Below are positions 54,532-63,195 of a DNA stretch of 64,000 bases, one piece after another. Position numbers and translations under genes: made by a program. Origin of the DNA: Shumkonia mesophila. Its GTDB lineage: Bacteria; Pseudomonadota; Alphaproteobacteria; Rhodospirillales; Shumkoniaceae. The notes below the pieces were generated by a model that had not been told where the DNA came from, did no database searches, and saw only the letters and a program-made list of their open reading frames with translations. Positions within the stretch are counted from its first letter, which is position 1; every line of letters begins with the position of its first letter. Where the stretch lies: contig NZ_JAOTID010000008.1 in the NCBI RefSeq assembly GCF_026163695.1, forward strand, positions 150,086-214,085, given 5' to 3'.

Positions 54532-55283
54532 TTCTCGACGTTCAAGGCGTGACCTTTTCCTTCAACAGCCATCCGGTGTTGTCCGACATCCGCTTCGCGA
54601 TCTCCGCAGGATCGTTGGTTGCCGTCCTGGGTCCCAACGGTGTCGGCAAGACCACCCTTCTTAAATGCATCAACGCCATCCTGAAGCCGCGATCCGGGAT
54701 TGTGCTGGTGGACGGCACCCAGGTATCACGGCTGGCGCCCGGCGACATCGCCGCACGGATGGGGTACGTCGCCCAGCGCAGCGAGACCAATCGGATGACG
54801 GTGTTCGACGCCATCCTGATGGGACGCAAGCCCTATATCCGTTGGCAAGTTGGCGGTCACGATCTCGCCCTGGTCGAAGCCGTGATCCACAGGCTCGGCC
54901 TTGGCCCCTTGTCTTTGCGGCACATTGATCAGTTGAGCGGCGGCGAACTGCAAAAGGTGGCGATCGCCCGGGCCCTGGTCCAGGAGCCAAGGGTTCTGCT
55001 GCTCGACGAGCCGACCAGCAGCCTCGACCTGCGCAACCAGATCGAAATCCTGCGCCTCCTGCGCCAGATTGTGGCCGACAAGAACATCGCCGCGATCATG
55101 ACCATCCACGACCTGAACACCGCCCTGCGCTTCGCCGATCGCTTCCTCTTTCTCAAAGGGGGCTCCGTGCTTGCCGCCTGCGAGCGCGCCGAAGTGACCT
55201 CGGCCATCATCGAAGAAACCTACGGCATTGCCGTCGCCACCTTGGACCACGAAGGCATCCCGGTGGTCGTTCCCGCCGCCTGA
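54528..55283 (+). CDS. ABC transporter ATPase (FecE/BtuD-like)
   Basis: 251 residues from GTG at 54528 (GGAGG six bases upstream; overlaps the permease stop). Walker A GPNGVGKTTLLK, Q-loop AQRSETNRMTVFDAILMGRK, signature LSGGELQKVAIARALVQEP, Walker B VLLLDEPTSSLDL and H-loop MTIHDLNTALRFADR are intact. Powers uptake of the chelated metal type substrate. The FmdE gene starts 28 bases further on. Confidence 0.95.
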   Translation: MILDVQGVTFSFNSHPVLSDIRFAISAGSLVAVLGPNGVGKTTLLKCINAILKPRSGIVLVDGTQVSRLAPGDIAARMGYVAQRSETNRMTVFDAILMGRKPYIRWQVGGHDLALVEAVIHRLGLGPLSLRHIDQLSGGELQKVAIARALVQEPRVLLLDEPTSSLDLRNQIEILRLLRQIVADKNIAAIMTIHDLNTALRFADRFLFLKGGSVLAACERAEVTSAIIEETYGIAVATLDHEGIPVVVPAA

Positions 55284-55311
55284 TCCGCCCAGACACGACA
55301 AGGAGCTGCCC

Positions 55312-55926
55312 ATGTCCAATAACGCCCTGACCGACCGCCAGATCCAGGAGGCCATCTCCTTCCACGGTCACAGTTGCCCGGGTCTCGCCTATGGCCTGCG
55401 GGTGGCCGAATACGCGTTGCGCGAATTCGGCCATTCCGGCGACGAGGAAATCGTCGCCATCACCGAGACCGACATGTGCGCGGTCGACGCCATCCAGTCC
55501 CTGGTCGGCTGCAGCTTCGGCAAGGGAAACCTGCTGTACCACGACACGGGCAAGGTTGCCTTCACCTTCTACCGACGTTCCGACGGCAAAAGCCGGCGTG
55601 TCGTGCGCAAACCCGAGCGCACCACCGCGGCCGGTGAAGAGAACAAGACCCTGATGCGCAAAAAGGCCGACCAGGGCTTGACCGAAGCGGAGGCCAAGCG
55701 TCTGGCGATCCTGCGCGAGATGCGCATGAAGGAGATCATGACGGCAGATTTCGAAGACCTGTTCAGCGTCAAGGAGTCCGCCCTCGCGCTGCCGCGCCAC
55801 GCCCGCATCGTCGACACCCTGGTCTGCGAGCGGTGCGGTGAGCCGGTCATGGAGACGCGGACCCGTCGTTCCGGCGGCGCGGTGCTGTGCATCCCCTGCT
55901 TCGAGGCGGAGGACCGCCGCGCCTGA
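55312..55926 (+). CDS. FmdE domain protein with C-terminal zinc ribbon
   Basis: 204 residues from the ATG at 55312 (AAGGAG upstream). The FmdE domain shows SFHGHSCPGLAYGLRVAEYA with His18, His20 and Cys22, Cys56 in TETDMCAVDAIQ and Cys67 in VGCSFGKGNL; these could bind a metal. FmdE is named from formylmethanofuran dehydrogenase, but stand-alone forms occur beside metal ABC transporters. The C-terminus has a zinc ribbon, VCERCGEPVMET and LCIPCF. A metal chaperone or sensor role is likely, but unproven. It is last in the ABC cassette and convergent with aprA. Confidence 0.85.
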   Translation: MSNNALTDRQIQEAISFHGHSCPGLAYGLRVAEYALREFGHSGDEEIVAITETDMCAVDAIQSLVGCSFGKGNLLYHDTGKVAFTFYRRSDGKSRRVVRKPERTTAAGEENKTLMRKKADQGLTEAEAKRLAILREMRMKEIMTADFEDLFSVKESALALPRHARIVDTLVCERCGEPVMETRTRRSGGAVLCIPCFEAEDRRA

Positions 55927-55976
55927 GGGAGGCTGGCAACTCCTTTACCCGCTCGGATCGGCGCGCCGGCTTCCGC

Positions 55977-57812
55977 TCAATCGACGATGTGGTAGACCGG
56001 CGCCTTCTCCATGGCCCACTTGCCGGAATCGCGGTCGTATTGGGACAGCGTGAAGCAGTGCCAGTCGGCGTCGTCCAGCTTCGGATGATCGGCCCGGTAG
56101 TAATACCCCGGCCACCGCGTTTCCTGCCGGAACATCGTGTGCTGCGTCACGCACTCCGAGGCCAGGACCCGGTGGTGAAGCTCCCACGCCCGCTGGAGCT
56201 GGTGGAGGTCCTCGGCCCCGAGATGGGCCATGTCCTCCTTCAGCATGCCCAGCAGTTCCAGGCCGCGCGTCAGCATCGGCTCGTTGGTGGTGTAGTGGGA
56301 GCTGATGCCGCCGACGTATTCGTCCATGATCTTCTCGAGGCGCTGCAGGCCATGAAGCGGCAGCAGATAGCTCGGCGAAACGGTTCCCGCGACGATTTCG
56401 ACGCGGCCGAGCTTGTAGTTCTCCAGCGGCTGGAAGATCGCCTTCCTTAAGTCCTCGCACTCCGCATCGTTGTATTGCGGCTGCTCGCTGCCCAGGTCGT
56501 TCACGTAATTGACCGCCGCCTTGCCGGCGATCCGGCCTTCGGTGAAGGACCCGGAAGAGAACTTGTGGGCGGTGCCGCCGATGGTGTCGCCGGCGCCGAA
56601 CAGCCCCTCGACGGTCATCATCCGGTTGTATCCCCACTGGTACTCCGCGGGCGCGTAGTCCTCGGGGCCGCTCGCCCAGGCGCCGGAGCAGGTGGCGTGA
56701 GAGCCCATGACGTAGGGCTCGGACGTGGTCAGCTCGGGATTGATATGCTTGGGATCGATGTTCTGCGACGCCCAGACGACCGCCTGGCCGATCGTCATGC
56801 CGAGGAAGTTCTCCCAGCCGACGGTCTCCTTGTGCGGGTCCTGGAAGGCCTCCTTCGTCACCATGCGGATGGGGCCGCCGCCGGCCTTGACCTCCTCCAG
56901 GAAGGCGTGGTTGCGAAGGCAGGTCGGCACCGGATGCCTGTCGACGTAGTCGCCGACCAGGGCCTTGATCGAGTCGCGCCACTTGGCCTCGTAGTCCTCG
57001 CCATAGGCGTTCTGGGTGTAGGTCTTGAGGTGCAGGAAGTAGGCGCCGACCGGACCGTAGCCGTCCTTGAAGCGGGTAAGGACGATGCGGTTCTCCATCT
57101 GCGTCATCTTGGCGCCGACGAGGATCGGCAACGCATAGGCAGACGCGCTGCTCCACGGCGCATACCACGTCCGTCCCATGCCTTCACCAGCCGCCCGCGG
57201 CTTGAAGATGTGCGACGCGCCGCCGGCCGACACGATGACGGCCTTGGCGCGGAAGACGTGGAAATCCCCGGTACGGACGTTGAAGCCGACAGCCCCGGCA
57301 ACCCGGTTGGGCTTCGTCTTGTCCATCAGGAGGTGGGTCACCATGATCCGGTTGTAGACTTGGGTGGCGGCCTTGCGGGCGGCCTCGGCGACGATCGGCT
57401 TGTAGCTTTCGCCGTGGATCATGATCTGCCACTTGCCTTCGCGCTGGTAGCGCCCGGTCTTGGGGTCGCGCATGATCGGCAGGCCCCATTCCTCGAACTT
57501 GTGCACCGTGGCGTCGACGTGGCGGGCGATATCGTAGCCCAGGTCCTCGCGCACCAACCCCATGAGGTCGTTCCGGGCGTATCGGACATGGTCCTCGGGC
57601 TGGTTCTCGCCCCACTGCATGCCCATGTAGCAGTTGATCGCATAGAGGCCTTGCGCGACGGCGCCGCTGCGCTCGATGTTCGCCTTCTCGACGCAGACAA
57701 CCTTGAGGTCGCGCCCCCAGTACCTGGATTCGTACGTGGCCCCGCAGCCGGCCATGCCGCCGCCGATGACCAGGATATCCGAATCCACAAAAACCGTTTT
57801 CCTGCGAGCCAT
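55977..57812 (-). CDS. aprA: Adenylylsulfate (APS) reductase alpha subunit AprA
   Basis: 611 residues. FAD-binding motif DILVIGGGMAGCGATYE near residue 10, PRAAGEGMGRTWYAPWSSA and TTSEPYVMGSHATCSGAWAS. In sulfur oxidisers AprBA runs in reverse, making APS from AMP and sulfite, with AprM as membrane partner. The C-terminal ~113 residues are repeated at 51825-52166. It is preceded by aprB with a one-base overlap (ATGA-type). Confidence 0.95.
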   Translation of the reverse strand: MARRKTVFVDSDILVIGGGMAGCGATYESRYWGRDLKVVCVEKANIERSGAVAQGLYAINCYMGMQWGENQPEDHVRYARNDLMGLVREDLGYDIARHVDATVHKFEEWGLPIMRDPKTGRYQREGKWQIMIHGESYKPIVAEAARKAATQVYNRIMVTHLLMDKTKPNRVAGAVGFNVRTGDFHVFRAKAVIVSAGGASHIFKPRAAGEGMGRTWYAPWSSASAYALPILVGAKMTQMENRIVLTRFKDGYGPVGAYFLHLKTYTQNAYGEDYEAKWRDSIKALVGDYVDRHPVPTCLRNHAFLEEVKAGGGPIRMVTKEAFQDPHKETVGWENFLGMTIGQAVVWASQNIDPKHINPELTTSEPYVMGSHATCSGAWASGPEDYAPAEYQWGYNRMMTVEGLFGAGDTIGGTAHKFSSGSFTEGRIAGKAAVNYVNDLGSEQPQYNDAECEDLRKAIFQPLENYKLGRVEIVAGTVSPSYLLPLHGLQRLEKIMDEYVGGISSHYTTNEPMLTRGLELLGMLKEDMAHLGAEDLHQLQRAWELHHRVLASECVTQHTMFRQETRWPGYYYRADHPKLDDADWHCFTLSQYDRDSGKWAMEKAPVYHIVD

Positions 57813-58273
57813 CAGACCACTCCCTGCTTGAGCCTGTCCGGAGTCAGCGCGGGCAGCTTGCCGATGTTGAGCGCTTCCGGTTCATGCGCGAGTTCCTGGG
57901 CCTTGAAGGCCGCCTGGCTTGGCGCCGCGTAATCGGACGGCGATTTGATCGAGCCCCAAGGCGTGGTCCGGATCGGCGAAACGAAATTCTTTTCGCGGCC
58001 ATCCCGGAATTTGATCTTCCAGGAAATGGTGCCCTTTTCCTCTTCGCGCAGCGCCCTGACGCTGTGGCCCATAGGGGCGAAGTCCGAATAGCCGCGACAG
58101 TCGATCGCATGCTGCGGACAGGACTTCACGCAGGAGTAGCACTCCCAGCACATGTTGGGCTCGATGTTGTAGGCGCGCCGGTAGGTGGTATCGATGTGCA
58201 TGATGTCGGAGGGGCAGATGTCGACGCAATATCCGCAGCCGTCGCACCGGGTCATGTAAACGAATGTCGGCAT
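57812..58273 (-). CDS. aprB: Adenylylsulfate reductase beta subunit AprB
   Basis: 153 residues. Two [4Fe-4S] motifs: CDGCGYCVDICPSD near residue 10 and CWECYSCVKSCPQHAIDC near 40, followed by a C-terminal region (WGSIKSPSDYAAPSQAAF) that wraps AprA. It transfers electrons between AprA and the membrane partner. It overlaps aprA and lies 42 bases after aprM. Confidence 0.96.
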   Translation of the reverse strand: MPTFVYMTRCDGCGYCVDICPSDIMHIDTTYRRAYNIEPNMCWECYSCVKSCPQHAIDCRGYSDFAPMGHSVRALREEEKGTISWKIKFRDGREKNFVSPIRTTPWGSIKSPSDYAAPSQAAFKAQELAHEPEALNIGKLPALTPDRLKQGVV

Positions 58274-58315
58274 GTAATCCGTTACCTCCCGTATCGAAGG
58301 TCTATGAAGGGTCGA

Positions 58316-59104
58316 TCAATAGTGTTGGGGCTCGGTGCGAGCACTGCCGAAGGTTTCGGGTTTGTCGGCGGGGGCCGGCAGGTTGCTCCGCGAACCGTTC
58401 GCGTCTTCCACCCGCTTCTGGAAGGCCGCCGCGGGCTTGAAGAACATGTGGGAGAATTTGGACCATGGAATGGATGCGAAGAGCACCGTCGTGGCGATGA
58501 GGTAGAGACCGAGGAACACGCTTGTCCCCGCGCTGCCCGCCGCCTGCAACGCCGCCCAGATCAGGCCCAGGGTCACGCTGGCAAGCAGCGAAAGGATGAA
58601 GATGTCGGCCTGCACGACGCGGAAACGCGAGTGCCCTTCGGCGGCGACGTCGACCCGCAGGAAGAACCAGAACCAATAGCCGCCGGCGCAGACCATCAGG
58701 CCCCCGATGCCCCACAGTTGCGGCAGGATGGCGGGCGTCGGGGTCGCGGGTGTCGGGTAGCCGAACACCATGATGACGGTGGTGATGACGTAGGCGATGA
58801 AGCCGTACATCGTCAGGAGGTGGGCGATGCGGCGCCGCGCGGTACACAATTCACCGGCCGACAGGACCTCCACGGCCACGGTCTGGATCGCCAGGGACAC
58901 CATTTCCCCGCCACCGACTTGCCGCGCCCCTTTATTCTGTGCCTTCCGCCAATTGGCGAAAAAGTACTGGGCGCTCTTCTTGTGAAGGGTGTCGTACACC
59001 GTGCCGCCCACGACCAGAAGGGCCATGACGACGACATACGTCTGCATGACGATGGGTGATATGGACGCGGAAAGCTCGGCGAAGGGATTGCTGGTGAACA
59101 TCAA
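58316..59104 (-). CDS. aprM: Adenylylsulfate reductase membrane anchor AprM
   Basis: 262 residues with about six hydrophobic stretches, among them MQTYVVVMALLVVGGTVYDT, HLLTMYGFIAYVITTVIMVF, GIGGLMVCAGGYWFWFFLR and FLGLYLIATTVLFASIPW. The SAQYFFANWRKAQNKGARQV and PWSKFSHMFFKPAAAFQKRV segments match AprM/QmoC-like proteins of sulfur oxidisers. It replaces the QmoABC complex and probably passes electrons from AprBA to the quinone pool. It is first in the operon aprM-aprB-aprA, divergent from sat. Confidence 0.85.
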   Translation of the reverse strand: MMFTSNPFAELSASISPIVMQTYVVVMALLVVGGTVYDTLHKKSAQYFFANWRKAQNKGARQVGGGEMVSLAIQTVAVEVLSAGELCTARRRIAHLLTMYGFIAYVITTVIMVFGYPTPATPTPAILPQLWGIGGLMVCAGGYWFWFFLRVDVAAEGHSRFRVVQADIFILSLLASVTLGLIWAALQAAGSAGTSVFLGLYLIATTVLFASIPWSKFSHMFFKPAAAFQKRVEDANGSRSNLPAPADKPETFGSARTEPQHY

Positions 59105-59484
59105 GTCACCCCAATGTCAGTCCGTGACGATCGATGCATGAAGGGAGGGTATCGGCGATACGGCCGGAATCCAGGCCCAAGCCCATGGGCACGGCGCGGC
59201 AAACCACGCAACCGGAGACACTCAGGACTTGCAGCCGATGCCTCGGTTTCCGACCCGTCCATGGAGGCCTTTCAGACGAATGTCGTCTCCCCCTGATGAA
59301 GCCGCCGGCATGGAAAGCCGATCCATATTTGAAAATATGATAAGTTTAATATACTAGGCGGTCACGACATTTTTTCGAAGGCCCGAGGCTTTCTACACGC
59401 TTAAAGCGGCGCGCCTTCCGACAGTCTGCAACCGATCTGATCAGGGCCCGCAAGCACCCATAATAGTCAGGGAGACGTCCTAAA
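59105..59484. promoter_or_regulatory. 380-base divergent region between aprM and sat
   Basis: A 7-2-7 palindrome CATATTT-GA-AAATATG is at 59324-59339. TTGAAA (59329-59334) with TATACT (59350-59355), spacing 15, could be the sat promoter, overlapped by the palindrome. No gene is seen. Confidence 0.5.
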
Positions 59485-60657
59485 ATGCCGACATTGGTTC
59501 CCCCGCATGGAGGCGGTCCGCTCAGGCCGATGCTGCTGCCCAGAACGGAGCGCGCCGACGAGATCGAGCGGGCCGAAAAGCTCACGAAAGTCCCCTTGGC
59601 CAGCCGGGAGGTTTCGGACCTGTTCATGTTGGCAATGGGCGCCTACACGCCGCTCGACGGATTCATGGGGGAGGAAGACTGGCGAGCCTGCTGTACCGAC
59701 ATGGTAACGGGCGACGGGATATTCTGGCCGATCCCCATCACGCTCTCATGCCACGAGGACCTCGCCGACGGCATCGCGATCGGCGAGAAGATCGCGCTGG
59801 TCGACGGGACGTCCGGCGAGATTCTGGCCATTCAGACCGTGAGCGAAAAGTATGCCATCGACCGGGAACTGGAATGTCGGGAGGTGTTCCGCACCACGGA
59901 TGCCGCCCATCCCGGCGTCAGGAAGGTCATGGAACAGCCGGCGGTCAACCTGGCCGGGCCCGTTACGGCGCTGTCCGAGGGCCACTTTCCGGAAACCTAC
60001 AAGGGCCTTTACCTGCGGCCAGCCGAAACCCGGGCGATGTTCGAAGCCAACGGCTGGTCGAAAGTCGCCGCCTTCCAGACCCGCAACCCCATGCATCGCA
60101 GCCATGAATATCTGGCCAAGGTCGCCATCGAAATTTGCGATGGCTTGCTCATCCACCAGGTGCTCGGCGCGCTGAAGCCAGGCGATATTCCGGCGGACGT
60201 CCGGGTCAAGGCCATCGACGCGCTGATCAGGAACTATTTCGTGCCCGGCACCGTGATCCAGGCCGGCTATCCCATCGAGATGCGCTACGCCGGCCCACGA
60301 GAAGCCTTGCTGCACGCGGTGTTTCGCCAGAATTTCGGCTGCACGCACCTGGTGGTCGGTCGCGATCATGCCGGTGTCGGAAACTATTACGGACCGTTCG
60401 ACGCGCATCACATTTTCGATACGCTTCCCGCCGGCAGCATGGAAATCCGGCCGCTCAAGATCGACGTCACGTTCTTCTGCTACAAATGCCAGGGCATGGC
60501 GACGGGCAAGACGTGCCCGCACGGCGAGGAGGATCGGCTGGCGATCTCCGGCACCCGGCTGCGCGAGATGTTTTCCCGCCGGGAAACCATTCCGGAGGAA
60601 TTCAGCCGCCGCGAGGTAGTCGAGGTGTTGCAGGCCTATTACGACAGTCTCGGCTGA
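59485..60657 (+). CDS. sat: Sulfate adenylyltransferase (ATP sulfurylase, Sat)
   Basis: 390 residues, single-domain homo-oligomeric type. Motifs: [22 protein letters not shown] (about 196-207; the ATP-binding QxRNPxHxxH), [12 protein letters not shown] (about 291) and a C-terminal [20 protein letters not shown], which resembles a zinc site. In sulfur oxidisers it converts APS and pyrophosphate to sulfate and ATP. Divergent from aprMBA, so sulfite oxidation via APS is complete here. The phosphodiesterase gene follows after 29 bases. Confidence 0.96.
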   Translation: MPTLVPPHGGGPLRPMLLPRTERADEIERAEKLTKVPLASREVSDLFMLAMGAYTPLDGFMGEEDWRACCTDMVTGDGIFWPIPITLSCHEDLADGIAIGEKIALVDGTSGEILAIQTVSEKYAIDRELECREVFRTTDAAHPGVRKVMEQPAVNLAGPVTALSEGHFPETYKGLYLRPAETRAMFEANGWSKVAAFQTRNPMHRSHEYLAKVAIEICDGLLIHQVLGALKPGDIPADVRVKAIDALIRNYFVPGTVIQAGYPIEMRYAGPREALLHAVFRQNFGCTHLVVGRDHAGVGNYYGPFDAHHIFDTLPAGSMEIRPLKIDVTFFCYKCQGMATGKTCPHGEEDRLAISGTRLREMFSRRETIPEEFSRREVVEVLQAYYDSLG

Positions 60658-60686
60658 CCCATAGGACCGGACGAGGGAAAGACTGG

Positions 60687-61442
60687 ATGCTCATCGCCCA
60701 GATCAGCGATACCCACATCCTGGCGCGGTCGTCGGAGCAGGCCGCAAGCGCCAGTCGCGCCGAGGCCTTGCGGCGATGCATCGCCGACATCAACCGCCAG
60801 GGGGTGGACGTGGTGGTCCACACGGGCGACACCGTGCACAACGGCACGGCTGACGAGTATGCGTACCTGCGCGAGATCCTGGCCGACCTGGACGCGCCGC
60901 TGTTCCTGATTCCCGGCAATCGCGACCGGCGTGACGCGCTGCGCGACGCGCTTGACCATCTCTCCTATCTGCCCAGGAACGGCGATCATCTTCATTACGT
61001 CATCGAAGACTATCCGGTCCGCTTGGTCGCCATGGATTCGGTTGCCGAAGGAGAACGGAAAGGCGCCTTCTGCGCCCGGCGGCTCGCCTGGCTGGAGGAG
61101 ACGCTCGCCCTGGCACCCGACAGGCCGACGATTCTTTTCATCCACCACCCGCCTTTCGACATCGCTCGGCGCTTTGTCGGCGGTTACCGGCACCCCCGGG
61201 AAGCCGAGGATCTGGCGGCGGTGGTCAACCGCCATCCACAGGTCGGGCAACTCCTTTGCGGGCACGTCCATTTTTTGCACCGCGAACCGTGGGGCGGCAC
61301 GACCGCCGCCACCATGCCCAGCGTCGCGGTGGACCTGCGCAAGGAGGTTGACGCCGCGATCGAAGCCGCACCCCTCTATCTCCTGCATGTTGCCTCGACG
61401 GACGGCGGCCTGGTCAGCCACACGCGGATCGTGACCCCCTGA
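60687..61442 (+). CDS. Class III metallophosphoesterase (CpdA/GpdQ-like)
   Basis: 251 residues from the ATG at 60687. Metal-binding motifs: AQISDTHI (DxH), VVHTGDTVHNG (GDxxxxG), IPGNRDRRD in place of the usual GNHD, FIHHPPFD (HHxP) and CGHVHF (GHxH). Family members cleave cyclic AMP or phosphodiesters of glycerol. The His-to-Arg change at GNHD occurs in some relatives and may alter activity. It follows sat closely on the same strand. Confidence 0.87.
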   Translation: MLIAQISDTHILARSSEQAASASRAEALRRCIADINRQGVDVVVHTGDTVHNGTADEYAYLREILADLDAPLFLIPGNRDRRDALRDALDHLSYLPRNGDHLHYVIEDYPVRLVAMDSVAEGERKGAFCARRLAWLEETLALAPDRPTILFIHHPPFDIARRFVGGYRHPREAEDLAAVVNRHPQVGQLLCGHVHFLHREPWGGTTAATMPSVAVDLRKEVDAAIEAAPLYLLHVASTDGGLVSHTRIVTP

Positions 61443-61572
61443 TCGCCGTCCCCGAAGCGAAGGATCGAGATGCGCCAGATGCATCAGGCCGACCCGACGG
61501 GGTTGCTTCATGCCGGGAGGAACGCGATATTTCGGGTATTCCGTCCTTGCCGCCCGAATCCAAGGAGCGACC

Positions 61573-62559
61573 ATGGCGCCTCATCCGCATCCGCAAACCG
61601 TCCCGTTGTCGCCGCGTAGCCTGATGGACCCGCAGATGGCGGCGGCCATGGACAAGATGGCCGAAATCGCCGCCAGCGTCGGCCCGGTGCCGGCCAAGCC
61701 GACTCCCGAGGAGGTGCGCCTTCGCACGCTGATCGAGCGCCGGTTCTGGAACGAGGAACCGGTCGCCGTCTCCGCTGTCGAGGACATCGAACTGCCCGGC
61801 CTTTTCCGCCCGGTCCGGGTGCGCCGCTACCGGCCTTCGCTGGCTCCGGCCCTTCCGGCCATCGTCTATTTCCATGGCGGCGGCTGGGTAAAGGGCAGCC
61901 CCGATACCCATGATCGGGCCGGGCGCGTGCTGGCCCGCGAGAGCGGCGCCATGGTGTTTGCCGTCGACTATGCGCTGGCGCCCGAACACCCATTCCCCGA
62001 ACCCCTGGACGAATCGGTGGCGGTCATCGAGGCGCTGGCCAACACCGCCGTGCGCTGGGGCATCGACGCCAGGCGCATGGCGCTCGCCGGCGACTCGGCC
62101 GGCGGCAACCTGGCCCTTGCGGCGGCGCTGGACCTTCGATTGAGCCGCCCGGACCTGATCCGGGCGCTGCTGCTGTTCTATGGCGTCTATGGCGCCACCC
62201 TCGACACCGGCTCCTATCGCGAATTCGGCGATGGCCGCTTCGGTCTGTCGCGCGACGACATGGCCGCCTACTGGGCAGCCTATGCGCCCACCAAGCGCGA
62301 TCGCACCGACCCGCGCGCCGCGCCCCTGCTGGCCGATCTGGCCGGCCTGCCAGCGGTCCATCTGGTGGCCGCCGGGCTCGACGTGCTGCTGGACGATACG
62401 CTGGCCCTGGTCCGGCGACTGGACGCGGCGGGCGTGCCCTTCGAACTCAAACGCGTCGAAGGGGTCGGGCACGGCTTCATCGGGCTGGGCCGCATGGTGG
62501 ATGCCGCCGATGCCGCCATCGCCGGGGCCGCGGCGTTCGCCCGCCGGCACCTTGCCTAG
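61573..62559 (+). CDS. Alpha/beta hydrolase, hormone-sensitive-lipase-like esterase
   Basis: 328 residues from the ATG at 61573 (AAGGAGCGACC upstream). Oxyanion-hole IVYFHGGGWVKGSPDTHDR, nucleophile Ser in MALAGDSAGGNLALAA, acid Asp in VAAGLDVLLDD, and His in EGVGHGFIGL form the complete triad. HSL family carboxylesterases hydrolyse short-chain esters. The substrate is unknown. Confidence 0.9.
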   Translation: MAPHPHPQTVPLSPRSLMDPQMAAAMDKMAEIAASVGPVPAKPTPEEVRLRTLIERRFWNEEPVAVSAVEDIELPGLFRPVRVRRYRPSLAPALPAIVYFHGGGWVKGSPDTHDRAGRVLARESGAMVFAVDYALAPEHPFPEPLDESVAVIEALANTAVRWGIDARRMALAGDSAGGNLALAAALDLRLSRPDLIRALLLFYGVYGATLDTGSYREFGDGRFGLSRDDMAAYWAAYAPTKRDRTDPRAAPLLADLAGLPAVHLVAAGLDVLLDDTLALVRRLDAAGVPFELKRVEGVGHGFIGLGRMVDAADAAIAGAAAFARRHLA

Positions 62560-62574
62560 GCACCGCCGGCGGGA

Positions 62575-63072
62575 TCAGGCCTTGCGGTTCTTGGGTGGAC
62601 GGCAGCCCATGACCGGATACGGCAACCGGGCGGCCGCGGCCCCGGCCGACTGCTCGGTTCCCGGCAGCACATAGACCCGCCGGATGGCGGCGTTGCCCAG
62701 CGCGCGATTGACCGGATCGAGCAGGCGGGCCTCGACCGGCTGAATGTCCATGCCGGCGTGGCCGTCCATGGAAATCGGCTCGCGGAACAGTTCGATCAGG
62801 ACGGCATCCCGGATGCGGGGCACGTGGAAGCACACATTCTCGGCTTCCGATACGCCGACCTCGACGATCACGGTCACCGCCTTCAGGCCTGGCTTCTTGG
62901 CGCCCGACCGGGCGATCGGCGCCATGAACGAGCGGAATTGGACGAGAGCGGACTGAGACGGGATGCCGGCGAGTTCGCCGGCGGCGGCCGGACCGGAAAA
63001 ACCCGAGACCAACGCCAAAAACGCCGTCATGGCGACGGCGGCAAGGCCCCTATTCCCAACACACAACAACAT
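62575..63072 (-). CDS. Secreted hypothetical protein, FliL-like pattern
   Basis: 165 residues with a signal peptide (LAAVAMTAFLALVSGFSG, cleavage after AAA). The body has VTVIVEVGVSEAENVCFHVP, then PRIRDAVLIELFREP and VNRALGNAAIRRVYVLPGTE. That order of segments resembles the periplasmic part of FliL-like proteins. I do not recognise a named family. It has a single Cys in the body (NVCFH) and one in the tail (MGCRPP). Convergent with the esterase gene. Confidence 0.65.
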   Translation of the reverse strand: MLLCVGNRGLAAVAMTAFLALVSGFSGPAAAGELAGIPSQSALVQFRSFMAPIARSGAKKPGLKAVTVIVEVGVSEAENVCFHVPRIRDAVLIELFREPISMDGHAGMDIQPVEARLLDPVNRALGNAAIRRVYVLPGTEQSAGAAAARLPYPVMGCRPPKNRKA

Positions 63073-63195
63073 AGACCCGAGTCTCTCATGTCCCCGTGTC
63101 TCCCAGTTGCCGCCCCCCCGAGCAAGGGTCCCTAATACCCTCTGGCGGCCGGAAATGAAATGGGGGAAATCCCGATGGCGGGGGATAACTACCGT

